DNA of 64,000 nt from assembly GCA_000469685.2 (NCBI GenBank), contig LS997563.1, positions 4,351,281-4,415,280 of the forward strand, read 5' to 3'. The notes under the pieces were generated by a model. The model made no database searches. It saw only the letters and a program-made list of their open reading frames with translations, and was not told the origin of the DNA. Position numbers and translations under genes: made by a program. Of the stretch, positions 22,753-36,200 are shown one piece after another (the stretch's first letter is position 1; every line of letters begins with the position of its first letter). Source of the stretch: Haemonchus contortus (lineage: Eukaryota; Nematoda; Chromadorea; Rhabditida; Trichostrongylidae).

Positions 22753-24295
22753 TCAAAACGGAGATCGGAAATGCTTAGGGCCTGATTCCGTTCGATGTTC
22801 GCCGCCCAGGGTGTAGTAGCCGGACGGATCATTTGGATAGGAGACATAAGGGGTCGTTGATGGGGGACGTGTAGCGGTCACTGGGGCTTCTTCGTGTTGT
22901 TGTGATGCCGGTTTGGAGCCCACCTATCAAACAGATACGATGAGTTTTGGGTGTTAGCGAAATTCCAGTTGGACTCACCTTGGAATACCATTCCTGGTAG
23001 GTAGTCTCTCCTATTCCGCCGGGAGTTTCTCCACGACCTTCTGCAGATTGAGGACTGTTACCATTTTTGGTGGAAGCAGTCGTAGCTTGAGAGTAATGCC
23101 GTTGGTGATTGAAAAAAGCGGCATTATCGAAACCTGCTGGGGCCTTGGCCATTCCTAAAGATCGGGTATGATGAAGTATGAACTCAGTTGTAATGACTAG
23201 TTAAAGGGTACCATTTCCGTAGAGGTATGGAGTCGGATGAGGCACTGGGTAAGAGTTCTGAAATAGTCGGGTTTGGGTAAAGAGCTCAGAGGAAGCAGCA
23301 GTATAAACTCACATATCTGGACGACTTCCTAACCCGGCAGAGTAGACAACAGGTACACGTAACTGCGAATATCAGAAGCAGAGCTGCAGCTCCGATAATC
23401 ACCAGATTTCGTACAAAGGCTTTTCCGAACTCGGGCTCCTCCATAGTTGGAGTGGAGTCTGTAAAACAAGCAGTGGGCAGTGTCCTTTCAGAAGGGTAAA
23501 CAACTTGATACCAACCTATTGCGTGGGCTTTGATAGTGCTAGGTTCAATAGCTAATTCTCCAATGGTTCCACGTACGGCATTCTCCTCGAACAAGCTCTT
23601 CACCTCTATAGGGCGAGGAGCATCTCTCTCTGATACCACCTGCAATTTCAGAAATTTTCTTGGAGATCTCCCTGGAGCTCTAGGAGAGATATTACCTCGA
23701 ACTCAGCTATGACCGATCCTTTCGAGTAGCCAATCAGCTTGGATACCTGCATGCCTTTCCATCGTTTCGCCAACAGGTCATTAACCTAATTAGGAAGGTT
23801 TAAGAATAAAAATAGGGATTTGGAAAGGGTGAATAGGGACTTACTGCGCTGGTGACGGTTTTCGTGAAGCTTTGGTAGTATTCTGATTGAGGATCAGCCA
23901 ATGCTGGAACGTACTCCTTGTTGAGAATACGAACACGAAGTCCATAACGAGATTTGGCTGGTTCCGTAGGCTCGTAGACAACGAACGGAGCTGAAATTCA
24001 GTCATACTTCGAGGAGATACCGTAATTTACTTTTGAGCAACTCAATGGCATAGAAAGAAATGTCGAAGTCCGCCTAAGCAATGAGCACGCCCTAGGGTTT
24101 GCAAAGAAACTCACGAGCTTGCTTGATGATCGGTGGCATTTGAAGAACAGTAGTAGATTTTGTTTTCGTCTCAGGTCTCGTTGGTTCAGTAGTAGCTGTT
24201 GGTGTCTTTGGCGTCTCCGGTTTACCAGCTTCTTTAGCACCACCTTTCAGTATTTTCACTGTCGATGGAAGCTCAGAGCAAGTGTTCAGGCATAC
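22753..24295 (-). other. Gene 2 part G: linker, SEA domain, transmembrane helix, cytoplasmic tail (residues 1269-1627)
   Basis: Exon 24295-24115 is a Pro/Thr/Lys linker. Exons 23990, 23785 and 23639 encode a SEA domain: YGLRVRILNKEYVPAL, FTKTVTSAVNDLL and KGSVIAEFEVV. GSVI at 1400-1403 occupies the position of the autoproteolytic G-SVVV site of mucin-type SEA domains. Exon 23458-23313 holds one hydrophobic helix (about 1467-1489, LVIIGAAALLLIFAV then CTCCLLC) followed by RVRK, the expected positive-inside border. The tail (23257-22753) is rich in Ser, Tyr, Pro, Gln and Thr, with several Tyr-Pro segments (NSYPVPHP, PYLYGN, PYVSYP). Confidence 0.85.
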
Positions 24296-27200
24296 CTTGA
24301 ATAGTTTCGGGTTAGAAGAATAATCCTGAACCCTCATTCCTTCTAATCAGTAGGCCAAAAATCTGGGCAGTAGTGGAACAGAAATTCTTGAAAAAATTCA
24401 AAAACCAGGTTTCCGACACATTTCTGTAACCCTGTTGCTCCGACCCAAGTTCAATTTGTGAGCATGGTGGGATTCGAGTAATCGAGTAACTGTATTGACT
24501 ACTGGGCCCGTCGATCCACGAGCGTTTCTTGAAACAGAGTTTGTGTCCCCAGGTGGGATCATACAGCAAGTCCTATGTATCAGCCACTTCACTATCGAAG
24601 GGTTGGGTTGATGCATCATTTTGAAGAGTCTTTGAAGGCACAGTCCACGATGATTTTGCGGTCCCCTTTCTAGTCGAATAACCGAAGTGTAAGGTGGGAG
24701 TAGTTCATCGGTGGTGACGAAAGCAAGAAAATTCGCCGATTTCGAGAAAAACGAGAAACGATCCTCAAAGGTAAGGAGAGTAGTGGTTGGACGAGATTGC
24801 CATGACGGAAATAAAATAGAGGGGGTATTCGAACGAGATTTCAGTTGTTGCAATTGCGCAAAGAACTGACTACATCACGTCAGAACTGTACTGAAGTACC
24901 TCCCCTGTCACTAGTCACTATGGGTAACGACAAGATGTTTATCTCCCCACAGTGGCTTCCTTGCGATTGGAGCTTCTGCTGTGCCGGTGAAGCTCGGGAT
25001 ATGTCAGAAGTCATTTCTATCGTGAACTGCGCCTTTTCGTCGTAACTGTGCCTTGTGTTCTTCAGTTTTCAATTATTCTTCTGGTAAACAGCCGCCGTCA
25101 TGGTGCAAAGTTGCGAAATCACCCAAGTCGGGCTCAGAGGGCAGATAAGCATGGGAATGGGACTGGATAGTACGATGAAACAGTAGGGCCGAATGTCACT
25201 TACAATTTTGGGGATCGCAATGAGGACCCAAGATAGAAAGTGGTCCAAAGCCCAGATTCAATTGTACTTAAAGGTAAACTACCTTCGTTTGGCTAGCAAT
25301 AGGAGTTTCTCCGTGCTTGCGGATCTCTCCAGTGGGTTCGATCTGGTTAGCGGTGATTGTGAAGAGCAAATGGACACAGTCCTGTAGATTGATGTCGTTC
25401 TTGTCATTACTGAACAGTTCTCGGGAGAAATTCGCCGTAAGAATTCCTTCATCGTAGTTTGTCTGAAACAAGCAATTCTTAATTGCTAACAAAAAAATCC
25501 AAAACAACTGGAACTCACCTCTACATCGAAGATGTCCTGCTGTTCGTCAATAATCGGCCGACCATAGTTGGGCATGAACTGGTCAGTGACCGTGACTACG
25601 TCATCTCTTTGGATGCCAATGATGACAGCATCTGAGCCGGCCATTCCTCCGTCAGGTGAGAAACCGACAGCCACCCATTGAGAAGTCTTCATCTTTGCCT
25701 AAGAAATGGCTGTTGTTAGGACATTGGCATCTCTTGGGACACTTTGGAACACTCGGAACGAAGCTCGGAGATTTACCTCGACACTGAATCTGGCCACTTC
25801 ACCATCGCTAACCCATCTCATCACATACTGGCAAGGGGTTTCGGCATCACTTTCAATACAATCAGCTGGGAACGAGAAGCTTCCCGAACAAGTTGAGGCG
25901 TCGATGTGCAGGCCGTGTTTGAGTTGCTCCTTTTTGGTGTCTAAAAAAGCTAATTGCGATGGATCCTTAGAACAAAATACAAACAAAAACAAAGCAGATT
26001 TTTGAAAACAAAAGTGCAAACCTTTCAGGAAATCGATCGTGAGCACCCCTCGTTGATTACGTCCATGATACTTGAAAGCATCGCTCGTGAAGAAGTCCGG
26101 ATCGGCCTTGATTGGTGCTCCTGAATAGTGAAGTGGTAAGGAAGGGTCGTGCCTACCTGCCTACCTGGTCATATGTGTCTAGGGCCCATTAAGAAGTAAA
26201 TCTGTCAGGTGCCGTGATGAGAGTTTTTATGAGCTCTTAGCTTACCTCCAGTTGTATGTTGATAGTTATTAGGATTAGCTCCTTTTGCCCATATGACTGT
26301 CATTGGTCCCTTGATGGTGTGGTCCCATTCGTCATCAGCTGAAATCGGGAGAATTCGAAGTGAGCATAGGGAAAGGAGAAAAGTCCACTGGTTAGGCAAC
26401 TACCTTGAAGCTTTTTCCGGAACACAACCGTTGTGATACCATCCTCTCTGAAAGCGGCCGCCGCGGTAAGAGAATCAGACCCACCGAACACAGAATCGGG
26501 GCGTGGTGTTGCCTGAAAAAAGGAGGGTTCTCTAACAGAAGAGGAAACTAGCTCTTAGTGATAAGTTCACTGCTCTAGCTTCGAAAATAAGTTCTCTTCG
26601 ACGGAGTCAAGATGTGGAATACATAGAAAGGGAAATCCAACGGTGGCTGAACCGTCAAGTTAGGGAGGGCATTAATGGAGGAATCTGGAGACAGTGGTTT
26701 TTTCGGTCAACATTTTCAGAGGAGAAGCTGATACCAACTGAGCAAGTCAGACCAGCTTGATACTGGGCATGGATCGGACGAGTAAGATGGTGATCTCCTG
26801 AAGGGGTCTACCATAACCCGTTCTATGAATAACTGACTAGTGAGACACACCTTTGACGGCGAATAAAAGTCCCGTACTCGTCCTCGACCATCTATTACTG
26901 AACCGACGACCATATCCGTACATTCCATAGCATTTGCTGAAATATTCATTATGAGAGACTATCGATAATGGATCCAATCAATAACCCGATCAGCTTACGT
27001 TTTGTGACGATGGGTGGTGAATTCGCCAATACAACCTCACGTCGAGTACGTGACCGAGCAGAAATCCGCTTTCCGTCAGCATCACAGATGCAGATTTTGT
27101 TCAAGGAGGAGCGTGGTTGATAGAGATCGTGGTAACCTGTACGATCCATGAAGTGAAATCACGGGATCCCATGTGGGATAAGTGGTCCCATGAACCAAGT

Positions 27201-30200
27201 GACATACCTATGGGGGTTCTGGGATTAGTGAAATCACTGCTTTTCCGGGCAAGTACACGTCCACCTCCAATGGGGAACAGGAAATACCAGCATTCATCGA
27301 GTGGGAAATCGGTCAAGTGATCTTTCGATAGCACTGGACGACGGAACCATAACGTCTGGAAAGGAGAGCGCACATTACTCCATGATAAAATTTTATCTCC
27401 GGGAAAAAGAAAAATACCCATACCTGTACGTCATCCTCTATTTTTCCTCCTATATCGTAGATATTCTGTCGGTCAGCTGGGTCAATCGCGGGCAGTTGTC
27501 GCCCATACGCAAAACGATCCGTCACAAAAGCTTTTCCTTCATAAACCCATCCGGTGTAGATATCCGAATTTGTCATTTGGCCATCTCTGAAGGAAATGAT
27601 GGCGTTTTTCCAAAAATTGTTTATGTTTATCCCAACTGTTGTTTATCCCACTTGGAAAATCCTATCCCAGTCCATCTGCCGATATTCCTGCTGGAAATCT
27701 CAAAGCGGATGTCGTTTTTAGCACTGTCATAGGTCCACGAAGCTCGATACTCGCAATCATCTCCGGTACAATTAGCCGGGTATCGATAAGAGTTCTCGCA
27801 TGAAGTGTTATCTGAAGTGCTTTACAGTAATCATACAGTAACGAACAATTCCGCACGTGAACTCACTGGTGTCTTTTTTCTCCTCACGACAGCTTCGGAT
27901 ACAAACTTCTTTTTCCGTCACCAACGGGGTTTCTATATGGGCGGTGATATTTCCGCTCTGAAAGAGTGTTCTAATCCCTGAATTTCTTAAGAAGGGAAAC
28001 AAACAAACAAACAAACAAACCTCGTCGAGTTTCCCTCCGTTCACGGGGAACATCATTTTCCAACATTCATCCACGAACGACCTGTCGTTCTTGTCCCCGG
28101 TCTTCCGTTTCCTCATGAACTGGGCTCGCAAAATTCCGTTCGAATGTGTTCCAATCTGAAGGTTCAGCAGAAATCATGCTTTGAAATCACTTCGAGATAG
28201 GAAAATCAAATGTCGAACCACATTTGGTGTGAAAAGGTCCTGCTGCTTATCCTTCAATGGCGCTCCATAACCTTGGCTGTACATATCATGAAGGCTTAGC
28301 TTTCCTATGAAAGACTTGACAATCATCATGTCGGCATCTACCTGAATCATGTGCTCAGTACATTGGAGGATAAGGATTATAACAATAAAACTCACCATCG
28401 AGCCATCCTTGCTGAGGCCTAGGCCTGTCCAGGAGTTCTGCATGAGCTTTGTCTCTAGGGAGAACTCTATCTCGTCAGAGTCTTCGACATAGTTCCATGA
28501 CAACTTATAATCACATTCGGAACATCCGGGAGGATAACGGAAATCGCCATAGCAAACATCACCACCCACTGAAAAGGATTTCAGGGATTTTGTATGTTAG
28601 ACCTGCTCCACGGGGGCCAATAAAGGGCAAGCAACTTGAACTCACCTTTGATTTTCGAAGGCTTTTCGATCTTCTTTCGGGTAGTGGGAGCGGAAGTAGT
28701 AGTAGTTGTTGCTTGCGCTGAATCTGCATATAGTTCATTAAATTACCTCTCTTTTAGAGGAACCCAATGAACACGAGACAACTCACTGTTGACAGGACAG
28801 TCTCCCCAGTAAACGCAGGTGCCCTGTGGGTTACGGGCATAGCCCTGCATGCAGGCACAGGCTGGTGAACCGCATTCATCACAATCGGATCGTGTGAAAA
28901 TTGACACACAGTCTGCTTCACAGACTCTGCCACACTCGACAACCGTCTCATTCACAGCACATTTCAAATTCTCAGTGCTAGTGATTGTAGCTCTCGTTGT
29001 TGAGGTTATTCGAGTTTGTATCGGAACATCAACTGAAACCAACCAAGCAATTAGGAATGGTTTACGCCACGAATATATACGAGAGATGGAATTCGGAACA
29101 GATTCCGATGACTAACCTGAAACAGACGGAATATTCATGATCTCAGCGGTCTGATTCGTTAGGTGTTCTTCATGGAAGTGACTGTCTATATCTGAAAGGA
29201 CGATTTTTCTTTCGGAAAGTATCTGAGTTACTCTTGTTCCAATCATGACAATTATCTTTAATCATGTACTATCGCAGTGGGGGTGCTAAGTTGCGTCCAG
29301 AACGTTCCATGGGAATCGAACAGATAAGCGGCTTGGAATCACAAGCTCCCATCAGAATCCCACCTAGCTTGTGCTGGTCTCCTGCTCATCATAGAATCGT
29401 ATTCGACTCATAAAGTCTAAAGTCTAAAAGTTGCAGGCGTTAATCAATACCATCTGAGGGATGCGCCCCGCATTCGACTTCCAACCAAAATCGCAGTGGC
29501 TTATTGAATGCATAGGTGGCCTACGTAATGACTTGCGGTGGCTGGCCAACGCACAAGTCAGTGCTTTCATCCTCCCAAACGAGTCTGGTACCATTTCACC
29601 GAACCCAGAGAGATGGAAAGCCTGGTTGCCTAGGCGGATATCGATTCGGATTTCGAACCCGTGATCATGTGTGTGTGGAGTGCGCCACTTGCCACCATAG
29701 CACTTCCGCCCAGAAAGTGTTCGAAAGATAAGGCTGCCTGTACTTCAGTTTAGTACCATAGAATAAATCTTCAATGAAATCGTTGGGATGATAAGCTGAA
29801 TCACATAATTTTTGCTTGTTGTACGCCCGTTCTTATATTTGAGATCAGTTCTGTTTCTGGATAAGCCTCTGTATTGCTTTTCAGAAGAGAATTGAACATC
29901 ACATCATTCGCCAAATGAGAGCAATATACTGTCTGCTACGTTAATCCGCTGGAATGTTGAACCTGCTACTAGCATAAACGTTTGTGAGACCTTCGTGAAA
30001 ATTTTTAAGTACCAGATATCGTCTCCTGTTAAGCCAAGGTACATAAAAAATAAAGGATAGCGGCAATATGGCAGTGGACCAACCTATGATGTCTAAATTT
30101 CGAGCCATCCCACTAAATTAAGACGTTCATGCCCCGAACAGGAAACTAGTTTTGTTCGTTTTTTCTTATAGTGTAGTTGAAATTCCCCTGGTCCCTCACG

Positions 30201-33200
30201 CAATCCGTTCAATGACGACGAGCAAATGAGGCTTGACCAGATATGCGACATTGTTTGAAAGATTTTTGCGTGAGACGAGCTACTTGCGTAGAGGATCGCA
30301 GGTCGGGAATTAGGTTCTTGAAGTCTCATCGAATTAGTCATGCCTGGTTCACCCATCACCTTCTCTACATTACTGTTGTGACACATCGATCACTGCAATC
30401 TCGCTCTTTCGCAAACGTTTTGAAAACGGTTCGTAAACTGATCCATCATAAACGTTCCCAGAAAACACTATTTTGAGAAAACTGCTCCCCTTCATGTGTT
30501 CCCTCAAAAGGTTTTCCTCCCGGGTGATCGAGAAGTGGTGAAAAGGGAAGTGACCACTTCACACATGCGTGATCACCGGCTCGGACCCCGGCTCGATACC
30601 CGCCTAGACTAATCAAGCCTTCAATCCTCCGGGTTCGGTCAATTGATACTGGACTCGCCTGGGAGGACAAAAGGCTTGACTTGTACATCGGCTGGCCATT
30701 GTATAGGCCTTATAAGGATTCAATACTCTACGAATGCGTGGCCCCTTCTTCAGACGCCTTTGATCTCCTTTGACTGTGCAATCCCGTGCCCAATTTTAAT
30801 CTTCTATAGAGTATTCGGAAGTGTTGGAAAATGCACGAAGAAGAAAAAGTCAGGCTGAATATCAACTTTTTCTGTTTTGTTCGAAAGCAGGACAAGCAGG
30901 AAATCTGGATTTCAACATACCCGGGCAGTCTCCCCAGTAGATGCAGGTTCCCTGATATCGTACATAGTTGTCAGCGCAAGTGCAAGCCGACTTCTCACAC
31001 GTCGCTGGACAAGGAGCCGTATCGTACATGTTTGCACAGCTAGGCTCGCATGCCGTTCCACATTTTGCCCACGTGGAATTTGTGGGGCAAGACGGCTCCG
31101 CCTAAAGAAAAAAGGTATCAGAAAAGAGGGTTGGAAGACCAAGAGGGAATTATATTGGATTCTGACCACTAAAGAATAGTCTCAACTACTCTTACATTGG
31201 GAGGTTCCTCAACTCTTAACCTCACCTCCTTATCGCAGAAATCAAATGGGACGCAAGCCTCTTCGTCGTTGGTCATTCGCACGAAACCCTCCTGAAGTGG
31301 TCATCGTTAGGTTTTACTTGTCCTGCCTGCCCGTGCCAAAAGCCAAGCGATACCTTGCAAACGCATCGGGCAGTTCCACATGATCTCGGGCAGTTTGGAA
31401 TGGTTTCCGGGAATCTCGTCCAATCACACGATGGCTCACAATCTCGGGACATTTCTGGACATGTCGACCATTGCTCATTGGGACCACATTCCTCGACTGA
31501 AAAAGACTTACTTATAGAATTATTGAGCCCTAGGACTACATAAACACATACTTGATTCATTAGAAGATGTCGTAGTGATGTTGGTGGTAGCGATCCTGGA
31601 GGTAACTAGAGGGGTTATCCCAGGTGATATCCTAGTCGTCACTTGGACTGTTGTTCGTATAGTCGTCGTGGCTGGAGGCTTTTCTCGTGGAGTAATTTCG
31701 ACCTTGTGGAGAGGATGGCTGCTTGATGGACGCGTAGCTGGAATATTACTACAGTAATGCAGGGAATTCAAGTCCATCGTGGCAGGACCACAGTACGATT
31801 ATAAACATTCCTTGTCAGCTGTCGCACAAAAAATCAAACTAACTTGAAGCCGAGAACTGATTGGCGATCTGGGGGCATTCGGCATTTTGTGGCTTCCATC
31901 CTAATGCAACCCATGATTCACCAGGGTATCGTAAGACTACCTCGACTTCGTCCTGAATTATGTTTCTTTACAATACCTTCTATTGAAATGGAAATCTGGC
32001 TTAGCTTGGAATGTTTCAAAGTTTTAGGTTTGCTTGTTTTAACTGAGATAAAATTTACTTCGAGGGAAGGGCTCGAAGCGCACTGGTGGCGGTGGGGTGT
32101 GGTACAGTAGGATCGAAACTGTCGCATCGCAGCGAGAGACATGCCGCGCGCGAAGGAATGGAGCAGAATGCAGTAGCAAGTGAGAAATACGGGAGCGAAA
32201 GAACTAATATTAGAATCATGCCAAAAATAATAATCGCATATCGATTGAGCTGTATGAAGGCTCTTAGAACTGCAATAACGAGGCAAATGGTCCGCGACTG
32301 CCGCGCGCGCGGCGAATCGGTTACACGAAACCGATTCTACTGCCCGTCTCCCCCGTTGTCTAACTTTTGAAGTTTCTGTACTGAGTGCACTTACGAGTGC
32401 ATAAATAAGTAAATAAGTAAATAAATATTGGTGAGACTCACATTTAGAATTCTCCAGAAAATCTTGTTATTATCAGCTTCCCTCATATTGTAAAGTGACT
32501 CATTGAACTCGAAACTGGATTTCATAGATGGACTTTCTAGAGACAAAAAATAGAAAGATCAAGAGGATTCAATCAGAATGTAGAGAATGGAAAAATGGAA
32601 AGAGGAAATCCGTTCAGAAAATGGAGAAAAAGGAAGAAATTAGGACCTTTCTCGCAGTTATCTCCATAGCGTCCTCCCATACAATGGCACTGCTTAGCGC
32701 CATCGGTAGGTGAAGTCTGGCAGAGCCCGTCCACACCACAATCGTCATTGTTTGAGCAATCAGCTGAAATTGAACTTGTCCATTTAATTCTTCCTGTTCA
32801 CCAGAACAGCAACACCATATCTTTCGGTGTGGGAACAGATTCGAGACTTAGACGGGGAAAAAGGGGGGGGGGGGGGGGGTAGGACATCCTCTTCTTGTTC
32901 TTCAAACTCAGAGTTCAACAGTTTATTCCAACCGACTTCCCTCCGTTACATCCTGCGCTAATGCTGCCATCTTTCCTCGAATGACCTCCGAACGACGAAA
33001 TACGATGTAGCGGACGCCCCGACAAAAAGTTCACCCTGACGCCGTTAGTCATAGTTGTCCTTGACAGTGACAATATGCTCACTTCTTTCCCTCAAACGCC
33101 TGGTCAAGCAGGAATAGTGCTTTTGTGAAGTTCTTCCCTATAAATGCTATCAATTGCCGCTATTTACAACGATTTCTTCTTCATTCCTCAATCAGAGGCT

Positions 33201-36200
33201 GAGGTAGATGACCAAAGAAGCCGTTTCATCTTTACAGGTCGGACTAACTCGCACAGGGCCCACCCAGGAGACACCAGAAACGGTCTCTTTACCATTTTAT
33301 GAGATTTTTCCGCCTCGAGGGCAAGAGGGGAGGAAGAAGGCCCTCATTCAAGCCTAGATTATCTCGAGTTGACTGCGAGAGTGGAGAATGAGTGGAAAAT
33401 CGAACTTGCATGAGATCAGCGAAGGTTCAAAAGAATCTGAGTTATCAATAGCACTCTGAGGTCTATGTTTTCGGAATAGACACCTGGGAGAGAAGACTCC
33501 TGGGAAGAGAAAAGCATCAAAAACGTTTTTCTCACATCCTCGTCGTACAATTATGAAATGCAAAATATGGGGAAACATCTCATATTTTGCAATTCAATAT
33601 CGACCTCAATGCTCTCGTCACCATGGGATCTTGTTTTGTTTTTCCCCAGGTAGATTTGGCTGTCAACCGCACCCGAACGGCCATTAGGAAAACGGGCGTT
33701 GATCAGGTGAGATAACACATTCACCATCCTCGAGTATATGTTTACCCCTTGCATCAATGACCTCAAAACCTGAGTAAAGAGTCAACAGCTTACCTGTAAA
33801 CTGACAGTGATCTCCATAGTAATTGGGTTTACAGCGACATATTCCATTTTCGCGAATTCCATGTAGTGAGCAGGTGTCTCCGTCCGGGATTTCTGGAACA
33901 AAAATTTTTTGCGGAATGTGAAATTCCCGAATTTTCCATGGAAAAGAGGCTATTTTCTCTCGAATTTGGAATCAGAAGTTTTCCCGATAGTCCAGTTATG
34001 AGCAGGTACTTCCCCGTTCCCCCTCCCCCATCGATGTATGATTCCGACTTCGAAAAGGGCTCAAAAGAACCGTCGACCTCTCGACTCGACGACTCCTTGC
34101 CTGGATGGTTTTGTGATTTGATTTTGTAGTGGTTTTTTTCTCATCACGGTGGTAATCTAATGCGCATGGCCTAGATATCCTTTCGGCGCAAAGCCACAGT
34201 CACCGTTCTCTCACAATTGATTGAAGATGTTTTATTAGGTCTTTGACATCCTTCGAGCCGAGGTGCGCCACAAATGATTACGGCGGCGGTGAAACGAATA
34301 TGTCTATCGAAAAACATCAATCGATATCTATTTTTCACCAAAAGACTCACTAATTTTGTAATATTTGCTTCGTCGCGATAGATTGGGTAAGTAAAGAGAA
34401 CGCGCCGTGCATGCGATTTGCATTTGGGATCACATATATCCCAAATTAAAAACGATCGCGATCCATTTTTATAAATTCAATAACGTCGAGGAGATCGAGG
34501 TAGCCATGCCTCGCCAAGGTGATTCTGAAGTTGTACTTCAGAAGCGCCCGGAGTAAAACTTTGAACTTGGGGATCTTAAGCAGAAGGAGATTTGGTATGC
34601 ATCGAAGGGTGTTCATGTCGTGTTTAGTCTGTTGGCTGATGTCCAAGCGCGATAAATCCGGCATTCAGCGAACTTCTAGTGATAATGAAACGAATGTCAT
34701 TTTGAGGTTATGTGGATTATGATACATATGAATGGGATGGATGCATCGATTTTTGCCATCACCTATTGACAGAACCGATATCAGGATATCCTCACAAAAG
34801 TTAACCCATTCTCTGCTAATATAGACTAACAGAAGAAAAAATGGTGAGGCTGGCAGTTTTTTTTTTCTAAAAAAAAGGAAATCTGAATATTTTCTATAAA
34901 AACTATTCCGAAACCACGAAAGGAAAGTACGTTCATAGAAAACAGGCTATAAATACATCGATAGTCACCGTAGAACCTTTTTCTCCAAGGAGCACTTCAC
35001 TTAACCACGTGTCGAGCTTTAAAAAAGGAGGAGTACTGGTGAATAGTCATCCTTAACAATCATTCACTAAGGACACATGGACGAATGCTGTCCAGCTGCA
35101 ATCAAGGGACTAAAAGGAAACCCTATACTTGGCCCTAGGCAAGGTCTGTGGCCTAAGTCACCTTCCTTCTTCCATATCTTTCTTGTACTTAGAAACTAAG
35201 CCACTTTCAGAGCGGAAGTAAATGGAAAGGAAATTTTCGTGTTTTTCCCTTTCTCGCAGCTAATTCCGTCAGTGTCTGCCTTCAAATTGATTTACATTGA
35301 TACTACCGTTCCTCCTTAGTACGAGGGATCAGAAATACCTGGTGTTCCTAGGTAACCGGTGTCCTGTGAAACAAAAAAGTCCACAATGACATTAAAGATA
35401 GGTTTAAAGCCATAATAATTGTTCATAAAACTGAAACTTGACTCCGACAACAAACTCCCAATTGTTCTACTTTGAAGAAAAACGGACTCATGGGAGACCG
35501 GTCTGGGAAACGCTTGTTATGAGGGCTCATTAGACATTAGAGTAACAATACTGGTAGCATTGTCATGGTCTTTATAGCTCAATTATGTCTGACAATAAGG
35601 TCAGACTGTATCAGCTACAATACAGTACACTCACTTTTTACTCGGCAATGGCAGCGCTATGGCATAAGGCAAAGCATGCAGAAAAAGAACCTAATGGTAG
35701 TTGTAAAACCGATGCTCCGATGCCCCAATAGATAGGATCAGTTTCTCAAAGGGGTTAAGACGGATGTAGTAAAACAGATGTGTTTGTCGTAGGTTTCGCG
35801 TGCCCCAAAATCAGCTTGGAACAGTAGTTGGATGAGAACTACACCCTTCAGCGCTTGAATACCTTGCAAACACATTCAGAAAGGGGGGTTATGCAAAAGA
35901 CACGCTTTGAAGTCAAACGAGGATTGTCGAAACCCTATTAATCTGTGGATGCCCATGATGATGGGAACTTGAAAGTTAAAGGCACAATCCACGATAATTT
36001 TAAGGTACCCCTTTTTTGTCGGAAGCGGAAGTCTAGGGTGGGTATAGTCTAACGGTAGTGAAGAAAGCGAGAAAGTTCGACGATTGCGAGAAAATTAAGG
36101 CCCCTCAAAGGTAGCGACAATAAAGGTTGGACGAGATTACCATGACAGCATTAACATGGAAGAGGTATTCGGACAGATTTCAGTTGTTGCAATTGCACAA

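Larger units (their letters stand above)
28646..31496 (-). other. Gene 2 part D: three TIL cysteine-rich modules (residues 350-587)
   Basis: Exon 31496-31354 (ECGPNEQWSTCP ... CVCK) with the short exon 31291-31226, exon 31101-30921 (NSTWAKCGTACEPSC ... CIYWGDCP) and exon 29032-28787 (VECGRVCEADC ... GTCVYWGDCP) are trypsin-inhibitor-like (TIL) modules with dense, regularly spaced cysteines. The last two share a TC(I/V)YWGDCP ending, so they look like an internal duplication. A Thr/Lys linker (28723-28646) follows. Many TIL modules are structural, so protease inhibition should not be assumed. Confidence 0.85.
32647..33892 (-). other. Gene 2 part B: two EGF modules (residues 148-219)
   Basis: The exon 33892-33794 encodes one EGF module with spacing C-S-L-H-G, N-G-I-C-R-C and YYGDHC. 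The exon 32763-32647 encodes a second with DCSNNDDCG, GLC, CHC and YGDNC. Each module is one phase-1 exon, as is common for shuffled EGF modules. The intron between them carries a 17-G run at 32863-32879. Confidence 0.85.

Noticed and set aside
24398..24853. 151-codon minus-strand frame
   Set aside because: It overlaps the MITE copy and intron sequence of gene 2 and breaks no known splice pattern; no motif.
35339..35363. 25-nt candidate micro-exon of gene 2 with CACAG acceptor and GTATTT donor
   Set aside because: Inserting it between the exon ending at 36588 and the one starting at 33892 breaks the reading phase, while direct joining keeps it.
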